Part shown: positions 6,215-8,432 of the stretch, in pieces
Position numbering within the stretch: position 1 is the first letter of the stretch
Layout of the letters: every line of letters begins with the position of its first letter
NCBI GenBank assembly: GCA_016926925.1
Contig: JAFGNQ010000074.1
Span: forward strand, 1 to 8,432
Direction of reading: 5' to 3'
Source: Candidatus Aminicenantota bacterium
GTDB lineage: Bacteria; Acidobacteriota; Aminicenantia; Aminicenantales; Aminicenantaceae
DNA: 8,432 nt
The notes under the pieces: model-generated
What the model was told of the DNA's origin: nothing
Database searches by the model: none
The model's input: the letters and a program-made list of their open reading frames with translations, nothing else
Program-made: the position numbers and the translations under genes

Positions 6215-7654
6215 TTATTTAGCATTTTCGACAATTCTCCTCAATTGCTTTTTCACTTCCGCAGGTAATGGATCCGGCTTGTGTTCGGCCAGCACGGTAT
6301 CGATTTTTTTAGAAACCCTCTCTGTGAAATTCTTTCCGCCTTTGTGCAGCCAGGTCTCATAATTCATGCGTTCAAAATATTTTGGATACCAGCGCTCCTT
6401 GTAGTGCTTGAACGTGTGTTCGGTGTTTAAATACTGGCCGGCGGGCCCCGCTTCTGCGATAACGTCCAAAGCCAGAGTCTCGTCACTCACCTCGAAAGCT
6501 TTAAGAAAGGATTTGATCCAACTGACGCTCTCATCACAGAGAACGAGTTGAATGAAGGAATACGTGAGTCCCGATTCCATGTACCCCAAATCATGTATCA
6601 TGTTCCCTCCGGCAAGGCTTTCGACAACAAGACTCAACGCCGCTTCTGCGGCCGATTGTGAGTCCACGGTTTTTGCCTCGGAGGCTCCGGCTATGGAAAA
6701 CATCGGGAGGCCGAAGTAATGGGACATAGCCTGCGTTATCGTGCGTTCAGGCTCGCAATAGGAGGTTATCATGGTACGCATGTCGAACGTCCCTCCCGGC
6801 GGCATACCAGTGACGATAACCGGGGCCCCTTCCTGATTCAGTTGAGAGAGCACAAGTCCGGCAAGAACTCCGGCATAGTCCATGGCCACATTACCGGCCG
6901 GTGTTACGGGGCTTGTTACGGCGGCCGTGGAAGAAGGGAGGTAGAGGCAGGGAAGGTTTTTTGAGGAAAGGAAGAGAAGCTTTTCCAACGCCTCCTTGTT
7001 GTGGAGCAGACCCGAAACAGCATTGATGTAGCAGGCAGAAATCGGTTTTTGTCGCAGTTTTTCTGCCCCTCCAACGACGGCTTCGGCCATGGCAACGGCG
7101 TCCAGACATCCGCCTAATTCATAGGTGACATAGATTATGGGTTTTGTTGTGTAGGTCAGCATGGCTTCCATTTGATTGCGGTCGGCGAAAGTCTGATCCA
7201 CATCTTTGGGCAGAACCATGGACATCACAAAGTCGATATTTTCAAGATAATCGCAGAGAACCGTTCCCTCAACCACATCCTGCAATACAGGATCCCGGCG
7301 CTTCCCGCTGCGGTGATCGAGGATATTCAAACAATCCGAACCAGGGCCGTAAAAACAACGGTGTCCGGTGACTTCAATCGCAGGGTCGCCCTGCCTATCG
7401 TACAGTGTTACGCACTTGGGAGCAGTCGAAAGCGCTTTTTCTACGAGCGAGGAAGGGATACGGACGTGATTGCCGTCCAAGACTTTCGCTCCGGCTTTCC
7501 GCAGCAGCTCAACGGCATCCTGCAGCTCCAACTGCACTCCGATTCGTTCCAGAATGTCCAAGCAAGCCTCATGAATCCTGCGGCACTGTTCGGCTGAAAG
7601 GCGTGGGAATTGAAAACCTTCATGAATGTTATTTTTGGAAGACGTTACTGTCAT
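6215..7654 (-). CDS. Trimethylamine methyltransferase (MttB) superfamily protein, non-pyrrolysine type
   Basis: A 479-residue cytoplasmic TIM-barrel protein of the MttB superfamily (COG5598). Characterised members move a methyl group from trimethylamine (pyrrolysine enzymes) or from quaternary amines such as glycine betaine (MtgB, non-pyrrolysine) to a corrinoid protein. Family landmarks seen: HRCFYGPGSD near 98-107, GGTFDMRTM near 287-295, GASEAKTVDSQ near 323-333, ESLAGGNMIHDLGYMESGLT near 345-364, and the C-terminal AEAGPAGQYLNTEHT near 400-413. The frame is open with no internal TAG and ends in TAA, and two neighbours use TAG as a stop, so pyrrolysine is not expected. The ATG has AAGGAG 7 bases upstream. 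A near-consensus promoter lies just ahead. No cognate corrinoid protein is in the window. The true methyl donor is unknown and a non-methyltransferase role is possible. Confidence 0.9.
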   Translation of the reverse strand: MTVTSSKNNIHEGFQFPRLSAEQCRRIHEACLDILERIGVQLELQDAVELLRKAGAKVLDGNHVRIPSSLVEKALSTAPKCVTLYDRQGDPAIEVTGHRCFYGPGSDCLNILDHRSGKRRDPVLQDVVEGTVLCDYLENIDFVMSMVLPKDVDQTFADRNQMEAMLTYTTKPIIYVTYELGGCLDAVAMAEAVVGGAEKLRQKPISACYINAVSGLLHNKEALEKLLFLSSKNLPCLYLPSSTAAVTSPVTPAGNVAMDYAGVLAGLVLSQLNQEGAPVIVTGMPPGGTFDMRTMITSYCEPERTITQAMSHYFGLPMFSIAGASEAKTVDSQSAAEAALSLVVESLAGGNMIHDLGYMESGLTYSFIQLVLCDESVSWIKSFLKAFEVSDETLALDVIAEAGPAGQYLNTEHTFKHYKERWYPKYFERMNYETWLHKGGKNFTERVSKKIDTVLAEHKPDPLPAEVKKQLRRIVENAK

Positions 7655-7661
7655 GAGTTAT

Positions 7662-7667
7662 CTCCTT
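7662..7667 (-). promoter_or_regulatory. Ribosome binding site of the MttB-type gene
   Basis: AAGGAG on the - strand lies 7 bases before the ATG at 7654, confirming that start. Confidence 0.7.
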
Positions 7668-7697
7668 GAAGCGTAATGATGCGGCCTTTAGGTCTGC

Positions 7698-7726
7698 TTT
7701 ATAAGTCTCAAAGGCACGTTTGTCAA
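7698..7726 (-). promoter_or_regulatory. Near-consensus sigma70 promoter of the MttB-type gene
   Basis: On the - strand, TTGACA (7726-7721) is followed after exactly 17 bases by TATAAA (7703-7698). Transcription would begin near 7691, giving a leader of about 36 bases that carries the AAGGAG site. A second TTGAC copy lies 7 bases upstream of the -35 hexamer. The promoter falls in non-coding DNA between the receptor remnant and the gene, so the gene appears to be expressed independently of tex. Confidence 0.7.
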
Positions 7727-7746
7727 CCGTCAATCCTAAGATTATG

Positions 7747-7790
7747 AAAAAAATTCCGAACTCCCGAGACAGATTATATCCGTTCTCGGG
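7747..7790 (-). terminator. Hairpin followed by a T run, possible intrinsic terminator
   Basis: On the - strand CCCGAGA (7790-7784) pairs perfectly with TCTCGGG (7769-7763). The stem extends inward by CGGAT/ATCTG (one G-U pair, one bulged A) to a 3-base loop. Seven Ts follow at 7753-7747, but 9 bases after the stem rather than directly. It lies where receptor similarity stops and ahead of the MttB-gene promoter, so it could end transcription arriving from tex. The spacing to the T run makes it non-standard. Confidence 0.35.
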
Positions 7791-8109
7791 GGATACCCTC
7801 GTAACCTGCGCATATGTTGCCCTTCTGTCCTGCCATCCTATCAGGTCTTTCTCTTTTTTAAAGATCAAATTCAGGCCCATGGAAAAATTCTGCAGAAACT
7901 CCCGCTCCAGACCAATAGAGAATTGAATGGCATGAGGGATTTTATAGTCAGGATCGACGGCATCGACCACACCTCCGTAATAGAACACATTCTGTCCGTA
8001 CCTGTAGAGATAGGATACTGGAAATGATTTAGAACAGATAGGATTGAGAAACCGATTCAAGGCGCTGACTTTAGGAATGGATGGACCGGAATTTTGAGTG
8101 AAAAAATGA
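7779..8109 (-). pseudogene. Remnant of an Oar-like TonB-dependent outer-membrane receptor
   Basis: Between the tex stop and the MttB-gene promoter, one frame is open and translates to a segment that looks like the barrel region of Oar-type TonB-dependent receptors. Recognisable pieces are FPVSYLYRYGQNVFYYGG, VDPDYKIPHAIQFSIGLERE, NFSMGLNLIFKKEKDLIGW and ATYAQVTRVSPENG, in the order expected for such barrels (strand, periplasmic turn, strand). About 110 residues are present with no stop or frameshift; full-length receptors of this class are near 1000 residues, so the signal peptide, carboxypeptidase-like domain, plug and most of the barrel are missing. Similarity fades before the hairpin at 7763-7790. 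A longer open frame from 8210 exists, but its first part overlaps tex in another frame and its end overlaps the MttB-type gene, so it is not a credible gene. The fragment has no start codon with a ribosome site. Assignment is by pattern recognition. Confidence 0.55.
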
Positions 8110-8432
8110 TCAGACTTTGAGCGATAAGCTGATTCGCCTGAGGTCGCAGTCAACTTGGATAACTTTGACTTTAACGACCTGGCCGACTTTGATGAACTTT
8201 CGGGGATCATCTATATAGCTGTCTGCTATTTGGCTGATATGGATCAGCCCGTCCTGGTGGATGCCGATATCGATGAAGGCGCCGAAATTGGTGACATTGG
8301 TTACGGTTCCCTCTAATATCATGCCAGGCTCGAGGTCGGAAATTTCTTTCACATCCTCTGAAAATTGGGCGTATTGAAACTCCTCACGCGGATCGCGTCC
8401 CGGCTTCTCGAGTTCGCTAAGGATGTCTTCGA
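8110..8432 (-). CDS. tex: RNA-binding transcriptional accessory protein Tex, C-terminal part (gene runs off the right edge)
   Basis: The last 106 residues of Tex, a cytoplasmic nucleic-acid-binding protein linked to transcription and stress tolerance. The frame continues beyond the right edge, so the 5' end is missing. It shows the Tex-typical stretch [13 protein letters not shown] followed by [15 protein letters not shown], then the S1 RNA-binding domain with [31 protein letters not shown] and the closing [20 protein letters not shown]. The protein ends one residue after the S1 domain with TGA, without the glycine- or basic-rich tail seen in proteobacterial Tex; short ends also occur in other phyla. 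A GTG at 8352 is internal and not the start. The receptor remnant follows directly. Confidence 0.93.
   Translation of the reverse strand, partial: EDILSELEKPGRDPREEFQYAQFSEDVKEISDLEPGMILEGTVTNVTNFGAFIDIGIHQDGLIHISQIADSYIDDPRKFIKVGQVVKVKVIQVDCDLRRISLSLKV

Noticed and set aside
7172..7597. A 141-codon + strand open frame
   Set aside because: Antisense to the MttB-type gene, which carries clear family motifs.
8103..8135. ATCAG/CTGAT stem followed by six Ts at the end of tex
   Set aside because: Only five base pairs with a large loop, most of it inside the coding sequence; could be chance.
7629..8210. A 193-codon open frame on the - strand taken as a whole gene
   Set aside because: Its first third overlaps tex in another frame and its last codons overlap the MttB-type gene; only the middle resembles a known protein, so it is called a receptor remnant instead.

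Overview
The window is a compact bacterial stretch of roughly half G+C. It holds six complete protein genes, one gene cut by the right edge, and one gene remnant. Only the first gene lies on the + strand; everything from about 1418 to the right edge is on the - strand. Near-consensus sigma70-type promoters and strong AGGAGG-type ribosome binding sites are visible. The remnant looks like part of an Oar-type TonB-dependent outer-membrane receptor, and one enzyme carries a lipoprotein-like export signal, so the cell is probably diderm. Large families of such receptors are typical of Acidobacteriota and Aminicenantota, but that placement is a guess.

Layout, left to right. (1) 14-1396 (+): a class III PLP enzyme related to glutamate-1-semialdehyde aminomutase (HemL). 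(2) 1418-2848 (-): a sodium:solute symporter. (3) 2845-3069 (-): a 74-residue two-helix membrane protein that overlaps the symporter start by 4 bases. (4) 3090-4208 (-): a class I/II aminotransferase with a GTG start and its own promoter. Genes 4, 3 and 2 (in transcription order) look like one operon. (5) 4362-6074 (-): an exported, probably lipid-anchored amidohydrolase of the YtcJ type. (6) 6215-7654 (-): a trimethylamine methyltransferase-family (MttB superfamily) protein without an in-frame amber codon, with its own promoter. (7) about 7779-8109 (-): the receptor remnant. (8) 8110-8432 (-): the C-terminus of the RNA-binding protein Tex, running off the window.

How the genes may work together (inference): the MttB-type protein would demethylate a quaternary or N-methylated amine, the symporter and its small partner would import a substrate, the two PLP enzymes would handle amino-containing intermediates, and the exported amidohydrolase would hydrolyse an amide or related bond outside the cytoplasm. 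No corrinoid protein, corrinoid-reactivating protein or methylcorrinoid:tetrahydrofolate methyltransferase is in the window, so the methyl-transfer chain is incomplete here. No tRNA, rRNA, CRISPR array, insertion sequence or phage gene was seen. The most unusual items are the partner-less MttB-type protein in a PLP/symporter cluster, the uninterrupted receptor fragment between tex and that gene, and a HemL-like enzyme with an altered active-site-region motif.
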